Assembly: GCA_012932295.1 (NCBI GenBank) | Contig: JAAONU010000013.1 | Coordinates: forward strand, 44,902,627-44,966,626 | Reading direction: 5' to 3' | Length of the DNA: 64,000 bases | Source: Cyclina sinensis | Taxonomy: Eukaryota > Mollusca > Bivalvia > Venerida > Veneridae | Shown here: in pieces, positions 37,701 to 48,100 of the stretch | Position numbering within the stretch: position 1 is the stretch's first letter | Layout: every line of letters starts with the position of its first letter | Notes under the pieces: model-generated | Told to the model about the DNA's origin: nothing | The model's input: only the letters and a program-made list of their open reading frames with translations | Databases searched by the model: none | Program-made: the position numbers and the translations under genes

Positions 37701-40700
37701 CAATTAGATATAGAATGCTTCCACAAAATTACAATAACAACGTAATGACATTTTAAAATCATAGAGTTTTCTTAAAGGAAGCACTGTTTTTTGGAGAAAC
37801 TGCCATGGTGAAGAAATAATTTTCATTACTTTTAATGTGGCAATACGTAATGTCAACATTATTCAGTTCAAATTGCTGTCTTATTTTCAGCTCCAAATAC
37901 TAACAAGATTAATCCCCTTAGTAACAACTTACGGCGATCGGTAAGTACATCTTATATTATCTCTATTTAAAGAATATTCTGTTATGATTCAGTTCTTTCT
38001 AAAATATGGATACGTGTTTAGATCTTGAGCATTAAGATGCACGACAGCAATCTCGTTCTGAACTTTTTTCCTTTTTTTTTGCAAGGGGCTATTTTGTTTT
38101 ATTCTGTATTATTATTGCCCAATTTCATTTATAATCAAAGTAATTTAAAGGCAGCAGTATAAAGACTTCAGTTGTTACCGATTTCTAAATAAAAGTTTCT
38201 AATGTCGATCATAATTGTCATTGCATTAATCTAATATCGATCTAAGTTCCGTTCATTCATTGCTTCTTTAATTTACATGCGATCAGAGTTTAACGTTATG
38301 AATCAGAAATATATTGCCGATCTCACATTATGTACATTGCAGTCCTCTACCACCGATCTATTTCCTCTAATGAACGCCTTGAAAATACTGTGTGCGATGA
38401 GTGAGGAAGAGAGGAACAGTCTTATTGATAAAACACTCCATTCCAAGAAAACAGAAAGAGGTACTGTTGTTTGCAATACGTTCCAAACACATCCATGATG
38501 ATGCTTGTTGCCAAGAAGTTTATTTAAAAAAATATTTTCCTTGAAAAATGCATGTACAATAACATTATTACAAAGTGACCAAAAAGCAGCATAAATGTTG
38601 TTGTAAGTTTTGTTGTTGCTCAGAGCAGTACCATGAAAAACTTACCGCCTACGGTATACTTAAAAAACAATATCATAATATACATAAACTCGAATTTTTG
38701 TTGCAGAGAAAGAAGAAAGTGAAAATGTGTTTAAATCAAAATTCATCAAGCAGAAGATGAAGACTGTGCCAATGATCAACGTGTCTCATGTCAACGAAAC
38801 ATTACGCAACCAGAAACTTTCATATGACGAGGGTGATGATAATAGTCGCAACACTGGTACAAAGAGCAAACAGCAAACGAAGGCGCCAATAGTTTCCAAA
38901 CCTATTACACCATTCACCCCAAACTCCGACGATGTTGCGGCTTCCGAACAAGAGGAACAGCATATGAAAGGCACTGTGAAAGATGTGGTTGGCAAACGGG
39001 TAAATTTCTACTTGTCTAGTATTTATTGTTTACAATGAAACTAACTTTAATAGTGCCCTTGCTTTAACATCAATGAATTGTTAACTTCTTTTCATGATTT
39101 GTGTTTGACCTATTTCTTCCAGCACGGGAGTTAAACATGAATAATTGGATAAGTATGTGTCTAGTAGGAGAGATGTCAATACCACTTAGTAAAAAGTTTT
39201 TGTTTAATTCTTCGTATTTATTTTAGGATTTACTTTTCATATGATTATCTTTGACTTTTAGCCGGTAGTTCTTCTAGAAAGACCTAAACTGGTCAGCCTA
39301 TCTGTTCCGGATGACACAAGCTTGTCCAGTCTTGAACTTGACTCATCCGAAGCAAATGAGAGCTCTGTTAAAGAAACAAACACAACGAAGACTGGTGGAG
39401 AACACAAAGCTATAAACAGCCCGATAGTCATCGGTGGGAAGGAATATGACGGCGTCGGCAAAGATAATACGAGTAAGTTCAGTACATTTTAGGAGAGTAT
39501 ATTTCATAGTAGCACATTGCTTTTGAAATGTATTTAAACGCAGAAAGCCAAGAACTAGTTCGTTTGAGATACAGTGTTTATTCCCTTCATTCAACCGAAT
39601 GCATGTCTAGTCTGTTTAAAAATTGATATATATTTTCATTTTCCTTTTGCTGATCTTGTTAAACAGCTTTGAACATCATCTTAAGCAAACATCATCCATC
39701 ACCATATCATTTGGTTATTACTAGTGACTGTTTGAAAGAAGTAATAACTTTGAAAGTATTACTTTAAAGAAATAAACACATTTCTTTGCTTTTACCTGTA
39801 CTTTAAGGTGGGAAACAGTACTTGTACAATACTACAACAGGAGACAAGATCTATGTTACAGACGAGATATTGAAAGGAGCAATTGAACACAGAGAGAGCA
39901 TTACGAAAGAAAACTTTAATGAAAGACGGGACGTCAAGATAAGCACCTTCAAAAGACCACCCATGCGAAGGAAGACAAGTAGAACAAGGTTTAGTACGAC
40001 GACTATTTGGGAAATGAAAGTAGATGATGATCACAATGCTTATGGTTCTGACACTGGGGAGGGTAATGGTGTTGGATCAGAAAACAAACAAGATAATAGC
40101 GAGTCATCTGCAGACCCTCGAGCTGTGAAAAGGCGAAAAACAGGGGTGGATTATTCCAAAAATATGATGAGGCAAAGTAGTAATGTACGTCCTGATGAGT
40201 ATGGGAGAAAAGAAGTTACACGAAATTCACAAACATTCAGGGGAGATGATCAGCTAGAGAAAAAAGATAGTTCTACAAGTGTTGAGAGCATTGAGTTGGA
40301 TCAGCCTAATACGTATTCGGATGTATCCGGGAACAGAACTGGTGCAAAATGTGCGGATAATGACGAAAAAGAAAATAACATAGATGTGCATTATGCGTCA
40401 GCAGGTTCAAAAGCGGTCGAAAGCCCCATCTCCAAAGATAAAGATACTGACAATGAAAGAGTGGATCAAGCTTCAGATAGAAATGTTATCAATGCAGATA
40501 AATCAGAATCAGTACAACAAAAGTCTAGGTTTGCCATTCCCAAATACAAACCACTGAATCTCGAAAATGTTACTTGCAAAGTCCCAAAAGGTAAGTCTGA
40601 GAAAAAGGACTGCCTTTCAAAGGACCCCTTCTACGCAGGATGGGCAAAAATGGTTGGTCGACGAATATCGACGAAGACGTTGAAGAAGAATGACGGAACT

Positions 40701-40817
40701 TCAAAAACCGTGACATCAAGAGAAGGACGCTCATTACCCGCTAATCTTGTTACTCAGTTGGTTCAGAAAGCACCAGTTTACAAGCCCAAAAGACTTATGA
40801 CTCTTGATATTCCATGA
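25725..40817 (+). CDS. Large single-pass cadherin (about 17 cadherin repeats), 19 exons
   Basis: Calcium-dependent adhesion or receptor protein of the plasma membrane. Exons: 25725-25779, 26077-26315, 26711-26918, 28288-28475, 28745-28874, 29119-29334, 29937-30074, 30466-30623, 30871-30985, 31174-31410, 31703-35741, 35981-36088, 36483-36803, 37370-37416, 37891-37940, 38343-38460, 38707-38999, 39262-39472, 39808-40817. All junctions are GT-AG and phases agree throughout: 7881 nt, 2626 residues. Residues 1-18 are a hydrophobic signal. About 17 cadherin repeats span residues 20-1783, with calcium motifs such as DINDNPP, DRNDNVP and DVNDND; some linkers are degenerate. A membrane-proximal region of about 240 residues follows, then a helix at about 2024-2045 and a Ser/Lys-rich tail of about 580 residues. 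No EGF, laminin-G or catenin-binding motif was recognised, so it is not a classical cadherin or Fat. A further non-coding 5' exon is possible. Confidence 0.93.
25785..25890. repeat. Compound TTCA/TTCG microsatellite
   Basis: A (TTCA)n run, then eleven TTCG units (25821-25864), then (TTCA)n again. It starts 5 bp after the splice donor of cadherin exon 1, and so lies at the very start of intron 1. Confidence 0.97.
29520..29631. repeat. 112-bp palindromic tandem repeat in cadherin intron 6
   Basis: Perfect 17-bp inverted ends, CGTTGGATTGCGCAGTC (29520) and its complement (29615-29631). Between them are tandem units of about 30-35 bp, each with a TGYGCARTCRACTCC-like word. It could fold into a long hairpin. 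No target duplication was recognised. Confidence 0.75.
30251..30274. repeat. (TC)12 microsatellite
   Basis: Uninterrupted TC dinucleotide run in the intron between cadherin exons 7 and 8. Confidence 0.95.
31703..35741 (+). CDS. Cadherin exon 11: single 4,039-bp exon encoding about 12 cadherin repeats
   Basis: Part of the cadherin gene at 25725-40817, listed separately because of its size. It opens after TTTTGACAG and closes at AACAG|GTAAAT, phase 1 in and phase 2 out. It encodes residues 562-1908: the rest of repeat 6 through repeat 17, plus 125 residues of membrane-proximal sequence. Linkers in order include DRNDNVP, a degenerate HVGGTP, DENDNAP, DADEYIP, DVNDNDP, a degenerate VTPEYRIP, DINDNSP, DVNDKPP, DINDNAP, EVHPPL, DENDNNP and NIDENV. 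The upstream repeats are split over nine small exons. Confidence 0.95.
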
Positions 40818-41102
40818 GGATACGAGCTATATATCAAAATGACATGCAGTGTTTGCAAGATATTTAATTGCAAAACCTTCACACTTTATTTATAGCCATG
40901 TTCAGAAATATACGCTTTTTTAAGTTTTTAGTTAGATGTGCATACGGGTATTTAGTTTGTATCAACTAAACCATAAACATACTACTGTGATAGACGTTGT
41001 AATGATATAATATAACTAGTGACGCGTCACTTAATGGATAAAAGATTGTTCTTTGCTGTTTGAAAATATTTACAATATTTTACAAGCGCACAAGTGTAGT
41101 TT

Positions 41103-41108
41103 AATAAA
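41103..41108 (+). other. Candidate polyadenylation signal of the cadherin gene
   Basis: AATAAA 286 bp after the stop codon at 40815-40817, in AT-rich sequence. It is the first canonical hexamer clearly visible downstream. Confidence 0.5.
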
Positions 41109-41557
41109 GCAGATTTACTAAGTACTGTGCTGTCACACAGCTAGTCGAAATATATTTTTTATCATGTTATTTTCGTTTTTTTCATTTTCAAAACTATTTT
41201 ATGAAACATGTCCCGATTAATTGAGCTAATACTAATGCACTTATCAGCACTTATCACTTACTCTAAAAAAGAATGCGTACGAGGGCCCTTTCCCAATATA
41301 AACACTTTCCTAAATCAGTCTTTTTTTACCATCAGTTTGATTATAACGTTTCAATTAGAAAATGTAATTCTGTTAAAACTTGCCAGGACAGGAGCTGTTT
41401 AAACCTAATAAACTCTCTTAACTATATACTTTTTTCAACGGCTTCTTTGCAACTTTCATTGATTACCGTCTGTGTTTAGATGGAATCAATTACTCTTTAG
41501 AGAAAAGCCAATAGTTTTCAGAACTGATTGTTAATTCACAGCGTGGTCAGTTGTAGT

Positions 41558-41725
41558 ATGGTAACCTGCGTCGTGTTTGGCTGCAGACGACACAGAACAA
41601 TTTTGGTAAACCTAGGATGACTGGAGTACCTTTTTAGTCACAGGTCTTGTCAAAAGATATGCCTTATCCGTTCCCGTCGTGCCCGGTATTATAAATGGAG
41701 CACGGAAACCACATCAAGATGCTTA
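41558..41725 (+). pseudogene. Possible degenerate THAP-type zinc finger start
   Basis: ATG followed by codons for VTCVVFGCRR, which resembles the C-x2-4-C start of THAP domains. Further similarity (GVPF) appears only in another frame, and stops follow within 20 codons. If real, it is a relic of a THAP-bearing gene or of a P-element-like transposase. Weak evidence. Confidence 0.22.
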
Positions 41726-43740
41726 GAACTCTGTTGAGATTATAGCGTAACCCGTGTTTCACTACTTCAAGGCTACAATAAGAGTATTGCTTAAGACACC
41801 TGGATCCGTTTTAAGGCTACATAGAAAACCTATGTACTCGTATCACTTTATTTTGGCATTGACTTAAATGGTTGGTACTCTTGACAAGAATAAAGTAAAA
41901 ACAATATAATTAAAGGACTATTTTAACAAAAACAATGAAATAAATACATTTATAACTGCTCTCTAAAAATGTAAAGATTACATACCAGCACATGTAGCTA
42001 TACACCCAGGATAACACTAAAAAAAGATCTATCTGCTCTATAAATATGCTGAGAACCCTTGGAAATTACACCGAACAAACAAAAACTATCCTGCCGCGTA
42101 GAAAACTTACATTGATATCATTTTGAATGAACATACTTTGCCCTTTTCAGATGTGTATGATCTTTTCAGGGTTCATAAAACAGGGGTCATAAAACAAATT
42201 GTGCAGTGATAGACCCGAAAGCTCAAACTTGTGACAGCCGACTACTATGTTGAACAGAATTTTGCAGGTTAGCGACATACGGCCAGTTACAGGGCAATCT
42301 AACGCAAGGCAATAAATCAACCGATGTTTACAAAGATTTGATTTTCTTTTGGTTTTCATTTTTTATGTGATATACAGGAGAGATGAGAGACGAAAAATAT
42401 TTTAAGTATTCGATAAATAGAAATGAATATCTTTGATTAGCCATGAACAGGCCATTGGGCTGCTAACTGAATTCGTTCATTTCCAGACTTTTTGTAGAAA
42501 AAGATCATAATATAAAATGTATGAGATACTGATAATGGTGATCGTGATCAACCCTGTAGTATCAACATTCTTTATTCAAAAGAATTACTCGTCCCGGGGG
42601 TCATTGCAAAATAATTGTATTTCCTCCTTATTTTATATATAGCTATACTAATTTGCGTTGACCCCTCGTCTAAGTATAATAAAAGAAAGGATTTGTTGTG
42701 TTTGTAACTCTGGAATTGTGTACCTTTCCTTTGTAATAAGTCCTGTCTTATCATAATATCGCACCACTGAACGCTGTGACAGCATCACGCAGAATTTGTA
42801 TAGTAAAGAGACAGTTTGGATTCAGAGTCATTGGTTTAAATATGATGTAGCACTAGTATATATAATTATTCAGCATGGACTTCAAACCCAGGTCCTATGT
42901 TTCTGTCCTACATACCTAGCATGTAAAAGAACCAGGGTATCTCTTGAATGGGAGCATTCTGTATATTGTCCTATCTCCCACAATCTAAAATATCTTCAGT
43001 AGAAATAGTTATCATTCATACTGACACACGAAAGAAATATCAGCCGAAGGACACTGTTGATTACCATAAGATATTTATTATTTAAACATGTCTACGTTAA
43101 GCTTTCTTTTCGTGGTACGCTTTGAATTATTTTCATCAAGGTAGATCTACGTCTTGGTACTGGGTACATATTGTTCACATCCTCACTTAGTCGTCTTATT
43201 GTATAGGGTTATAATAATATTTTTTTCAATTTTATTTTGGAAGGAAAAATAAAGTGGGAAGATATTTTTTAAATTTTTTATTTCAATATCTAATGATTTA
43301 AAACTGCCCATAGTAGTTTAGGTATTTGAAATTTGAAACACCTGTATACGATTTACTAAATGAGTAAGGAATTAATTTGAATTCGATTAAGTTAGACAGG
43401 TCAAGGATAAGAACATCTTCCAAGGTGTGAAATTCAAACCTGTCTCTTGGGCGCTTCCGGAAAATAAATTAGCCTGGATTTTTTCCAGATTTTATTTTCG
43501 GAACAGGTAAACTGGTCTTGCATATTAGGTATTTTCGTCTTGCAAATTCATACATGTTTCTTTTAGAAATTATAAATTGCAAGTATTTTGTTCAGGTAAA
43601 TTGTATGTTTATATTCAAACCAAAACAAGGTTGCTTCATCACTGACATCAGATCACATCAGACATGCCAAACGCTTGAACTAACTTGACACAAGATCAGT
43701 TGAAAGACACAAAAGAGATTAACCCATTTTTAGTAAAAAG
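41726..43740. other. Intergenic DNA, mostly featureless
   Basis: AT-rich with no supported gene. The only recognisable item is an old LTR-like fragment at 42776-42882. Confidence 0.5.
42776..42882 (+). repeat. Degenerate LTR fragment related to the gypsy element
   Basis: The words TGACAGCA, ACAGTTTGGATT, GGTTTAAATATGATGTA and CACTAGTA occur in the same order and spacing as in the LTRs at 24593-24829. Similarity ends after about 105 bp. Probably an ancient solo LTR of a related family. Confidence 0.45.
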
Positions 43741-43744
43741 ACCA

Positions 43745-43830
43745 ACCTCAGCAAACTGATCAAATTTTAAGCCGGACTTGAAACAATGACCCTAGGACAC
43801 TAGGTCCCTAGCTCTACCAATACACCGATT
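43745..43830 (-). repeat. tRNA-like SINE fragment
   Basis: The minus strand reads ATTGGTAGAGCTAGGGACCT, then CCTAGGGTCATTGTTTCAAG. This closely matches the plus strand at 46510-46560. It resembles a tRNA-derived head, but both control boxes are decayed. Confidence 0.5.
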
Positions 43831-44355
43831 GACACTTTGGAGTGAAAACCAATCAGCGCACGCCATAATTGAGGAAAGTTCCTGTGACGTCACCAATTAA
43901 AATTTCAAGTATTAAATACATGGAATCGCCGATACGCCATCGTTACTTGCTCCATTTAAATTGCTTTTTCTTCGCTAAATGTCAAGCAATCTTCTTGAAA
44001 AATATCTCATTTTTTTCAGGAAACATTGCTTTATTGAATTCGTTTGATTATAAAAAATCATATATTTTTAAACAACGGTTAAAATGAGTTTTAAAATGCA
44101 GAAAATTGTGATCGGAAAGCAAGTCTGTAAAATGGTTGTAAGATTAAAGGTTTGGTAAAAACGTCATAAAAATACAGTTTGATGTTTGAATGTATTTTCT
44201 CAATCATTTACACTCAAAAACATTTTTTCAAACTTTTCTAGTCAATTTGAAATTGGTTGTGTATGCTCTGTATGTATTGCGCTTGACTTTTACTCGAAGT
44301 AGGTGGCGCTATTTGTTGCTAAAAATAGAACAGTGCAAAAGTGTCAATTGGTGTA

Positions 44356-46147
44356 CAGTACGCTCAGCGCGGATTTTGCAAAACCCGCGAGACCCCGCGG
44401 ATGAGACTCATCGCGGACGAAATTTTGCACAAAATTTGTCCGCGAGACCCCGCGGACTGAAAATGTTCACCACCGCGGACATGAATCTGTGGCCGTAAGC
44501 GTTTCCCCCGCGGTAAATCGCGGCGGAACGCGGTGGTCAATCACCGCGGAACGCGGTGGTCAATCACCGCGGATCGCGGTAAAAACTGTAGCTTTTTACG
44601 ATTAATTATTAAAACTTTACTACTTAAAATATGTAAAATTTGATTATGTAATAAAAAAAATTATGTAGATACAATGTATTTGTTGTTTGTACATCTTGTT
44701 GTTCTCTCGTTATTGAATTACCATGAACAAAAATACTCTAAATCGCAGCAAATCATTGTCGTATTAAATTCGAAAATAGAGTAGATATGCAAGTTCATGG
44801 TTGTGAAAACCATTTTTAGTTCAAATACTGAATAACCTCGGTGTGCGGCATGTACGAAACAGTAACAAGAGACAACAATGAAAACGTCAATTTTTGTTTC
44901 TTTTACCATGAAAATTTAATCCTTGTCCATATCTCCTTACAAAACTAGGTGTTACTATTTATAGATTTTCCGAAAATGAGAATTGAAAGTAGAGAGCAAG
45001 CATCCAAAAGCATGCAGCATTAGATCATGTGATGTGGAAAAAGCAGTAAAATACTGGGATTTTTTATGGAAAATTACCCAGGCTTGCTGTCAAAGGTTAG
45101 CTCTTGAATTACAACCAATAAAATACGGTGTTGAATCACGAGTAAAGATCATAGGTCACGGGAATTGTGATTGACAGGTTGTTCCTTTGAGGCTACATAT
45201 AGGTTTCACTACAATATTACGATATCAAAGATTGTGAAATTCATCCCGAATGATAGAAATATGAAAGGGAAGTGTTGAGCCACTGAAATTTACAAGTGTT
45301 TGTTATCTATTTGAGCTTATTTAACGTCGGTACCGGTTGCCCATATGACCGACGCCAGTGTTTGTTATGCATCGAAAAAATATATTTATACAAGATCTGT
45401 AGATTTCACTTTCAAACCAGAGCTCAGATTGGTTTATAAACTAGTTTGAAAAAAGGTGATTTAGTTTTTTTTTAGGTATGTTATGCACACAGGTGTCAGC
45501 TGTGATTCTGAGTTAATCTGAAGACATGGCGCCCTTTGTAAAAAGTTGAAAGCCGCTATTGAGTGACGTAATTTCTTTGACAGTTAAAGCAGTTCACTTA
45601 AAATAACCCCGATAATTAGCATGTGTAACAAGTAATTGTTGTTAGGAATGTTCTAATTTTCGACGGTTTGGATAGTTCAAGGGAACAAGGATGCTGTAGT
45701 ATACTCTGTAGTAAGTAGTTTGTGTCTATCGACGCGGTCACTCCAAATTTTACAATCAAAACAAAGGTAACGTTTTTCATTTTAAATGCCGTTTCAATAT
45801 TTTTACATCTAAAATTTTAACTAATGTTATTATCATTTAAATATTTTGGTTGATTTAAAGTAATCTTGTAAAATAAGAACACGGTGAAAATTTTTTAAAA
45901 TAAACATTTATTTTTGAGCTATAGTTATAATGGCCGCCGTGTTCCGCCGCGAGAAACAGGTAACCGATTTTATCGATAATTTAAATATAATCTTCGGTAT
46001 TTTGTCCGCGGTGGAAACAACTGGACACCGCGGATCGCGGCGGAAATTAGCCCTCTCATCGCGGATGTCCGCCGCGTTTGTCCGCGATAAGAAAAAATTG
46101 TCCGCGGTGGTATCGCGGAAAAGGCAGAATCCGCGCTGAGCGTACTG
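44356..46147. mobile_element. TA-flanked DNA transposon with CCGCGG-rich ends (copy 2, related family)
   Basis: Inverted termini begin CAGTACGCTCAGCGCGGATT (perfect over 20 bp, then one mismatch) and are flanked by TA (44354-44355 and 46148-46149). Both subterminal regions of about 200-250 bp are dense in CCGCGG and CGCGGT words; the interior is AT-rich with no transposase frame. It shares the CAGTAC start, a GCTCA core, the TA flank and the CCGCGG-rich subterminal design with the element at 12152-13596, but the rest differs, so it is a sister family rather than a copy. Confidence 0.82.
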
Positions 46148-47269
46148 TACTTAGCCAAGCGCTTGCCGTGGTTTTATAATGGATGTAATTGAGTAATCAT
46201 AAAGTGAATTTATCATTTGCACATTTAAGGAAGTTAACTTAATGGTTCTACTTCAACATTGGTACTGCCAATGGTTTAAACAACATGGGCGAGTGAAGTC
46301 ACCACATGGTTAAAAGCTTCAAAGAGCATATTTACATTTAAAACTGGTTAAAACAATGGTTCTGTGTAACAGTTAGTCAGTTCTGCATTTTTAGGAAAGG
46401 AAAGGCTTGTGTTCTGGTATCTGTAAGGCCAGACTTCCTGTCTAGCAGTACAGTTTTAAGGTTACTAGTGTAGTGGTGACATTTTTTAAAACCATGGCAA
46501 GTGCTTGGGTAAATTGGTAGAGCTAGGGACTAGTGTCCTGGGGTAATTGTTTCAAGTTTCACAACAGTGCACATTTTTCCCTTGTTTTTCTTACTAGTCA
46601 AAAACATGCGATTAGACTAGCAGTGTGGTAATCTAAAATTGATTAATAGAAGTGAATCAGCAATGTATTATTAAAATCTAAATTCTTTTGCTTCACTGCA
46701 TAGCTGTGAAATCAAAAGTTATTAATGCACTAAAATTTTTCATTCATTAAATATTACAGTTCTTTTACAAGAGTATTATGTAAACCTTGATGAATATAAC
46801 AGAAATGTTAGTCATCATTCACTTATCAGCTAAGTAATTATAGAATAGCCTTATACTTCAGATGAAAACTTTATGTGACAAATTTTATTGTTAACTGAGT
46901 TTTGTGTGCTGTGAGGTAGTCCCATGATTTCAGATTTTGAAATTCATACACATTTCACTCACATGTACTGCTGTTAATATTCAACTTATACAAAACTGAC
47001 AAGAATTTCTGTGTAATTTTTTCTACATTATCATTGATTATGTACTTGTGTGAATTTATTTTGCATATATAAAAACTTATTTCAGTCCGTTTATATGCCT
47101 ATTTTAGCCTGCAAAACCTGCTGGGAATATAATACTTCATTACCTTTCATCACAATTCTCTTTTTCATATGAGATAAAAGGTAAAGAAATTTATAATGAA
47201 TTTTAAAAAGTTTGATTAGTAATGCTTCCTTTAGAATAACAATTCTTTACTATTTTCTCAAAAGTGGAA
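46148..47269. other. Intergenic DNA with one SINE-like fragment
   Basis: No gene seen. The stretch 46495-46570 contains ATTGGTAGAGCTAGGGACTA and CTGGGGTAATTGTTTCAAG, matching the inverted fragment at 43745-43830 on the other side of the TA-flanked transposon. Confidence 0.5.
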
Positions 47270-47760
47270 AATCCTGTTGGCACATCTGTTAAGCTCAAGT
47301 GCACACTGGCCTATAATTGTGTAAATACAACCCCAGCTGCGTCAGAGGGTCAGTTCTTTGGCTCAGTGGTCAAGAGCATTGGTTTTTGATGCAGGAGGAC
47401 CTGAGTTTGAATCCTGCTATGGGTGGTGTTTACCAAGATGCATTGAATCTTTCTGTTATGAACTTTCATGTTTGTAACCCATCCTTGACTTAGTAAAAAT
47501 CATTCAAGATTTCTGATATATAAAAATAGAGCAAGCCAATCGTCATCATATTAATGACTTTCTCAAGAGTTGGTGTCTGTTCCAGTCTGTAATTGTTTGA
47601 ATTTAACCTCTGACAACTACATTAGGAATTGATTCTTTGGCTCAGTGGTCAGGAGTATTGGTTCTCTGTGCTGGAGGACCTGAGTTCAAATCTCTTTCAA
47701 GATACATGTACGTTGCATCTTTCTGTTACAAACTTCCATTTTCGTTAGACAACAATGAAT
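47270..47760 (+). repeat. Two tandem tRNA-derived SINE copies
   Basis: Each copy has a tRNA-like A box (TTTGGCTCAGTGGTCA at about 47357 and 47639), a B box (CTGAGTTTGAATCC at 47401 and CTGAGTTCAAATC at 47682), then a body ending GCATCTTTCTGTTA. The two are about 285-295 bp apart and the flanks also match weakly, so a segmental tandem duplication is likely. They lack an acceptor stem and clover-leaf, so they are not tRNA genes. Confidence 0.65.
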
Positions 47761-47984
47761 GTGTTAACAATTACAGCTAGTAAAGCATTGCCATTATAAT
47801 TTATGAAAACATTCCTGCAATAATCAATCAAAATTCAGTTCACTGGAAGGTAGCCTCACCCCATGGTTTTGACTAATGATCTGGTTACTAGAATGCTTGA
47901 CCTGGAGCCTAGGTCATCAGAATGCTAGCCACTGCCTTAATTATGAGAAAGATCTTTATAACATTGAACAAACTACCAGATGGA

Positions 47985-48100
47985 GGAGGATATGGCCTAG
48001 GGGTTAGAATGTTGGACTTTTAGTCTGGAACTTTGAATTCCACCAGAGGGGAGAGTCTCCTATTAAAGTCTTGACTCTTGGCAGCAAATGCTGGTTATAA
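47985..48100 (+). repeat. tRNA-like SINE fragment
   Basis: ATATGGCCTAGGGGTTAGAA (A-box-like) and GGAACTTTGAATTCCA (B-box-like) at tRNA-like spacing. A different SINE head from the pair at 47270. Confidence 0.45.

Noticed and set aside
45930..46158. Short frames on both strands rich in Arg
   Set aside because: They come from CCGCGG repeats in the transposon end.
43745..46565. Large inverted duplication around the transposon at 44356
   Set aside because: Only the short tRNA-like word matches in inverted orientation. Sequence further out does not, so two independent SINE fragments are the simpler reading.
47341..47420. tRNA gene
   Set aside because: A and B boxes are present, but there is no acceptor-stem pairing or anticodon arm; a SINE.
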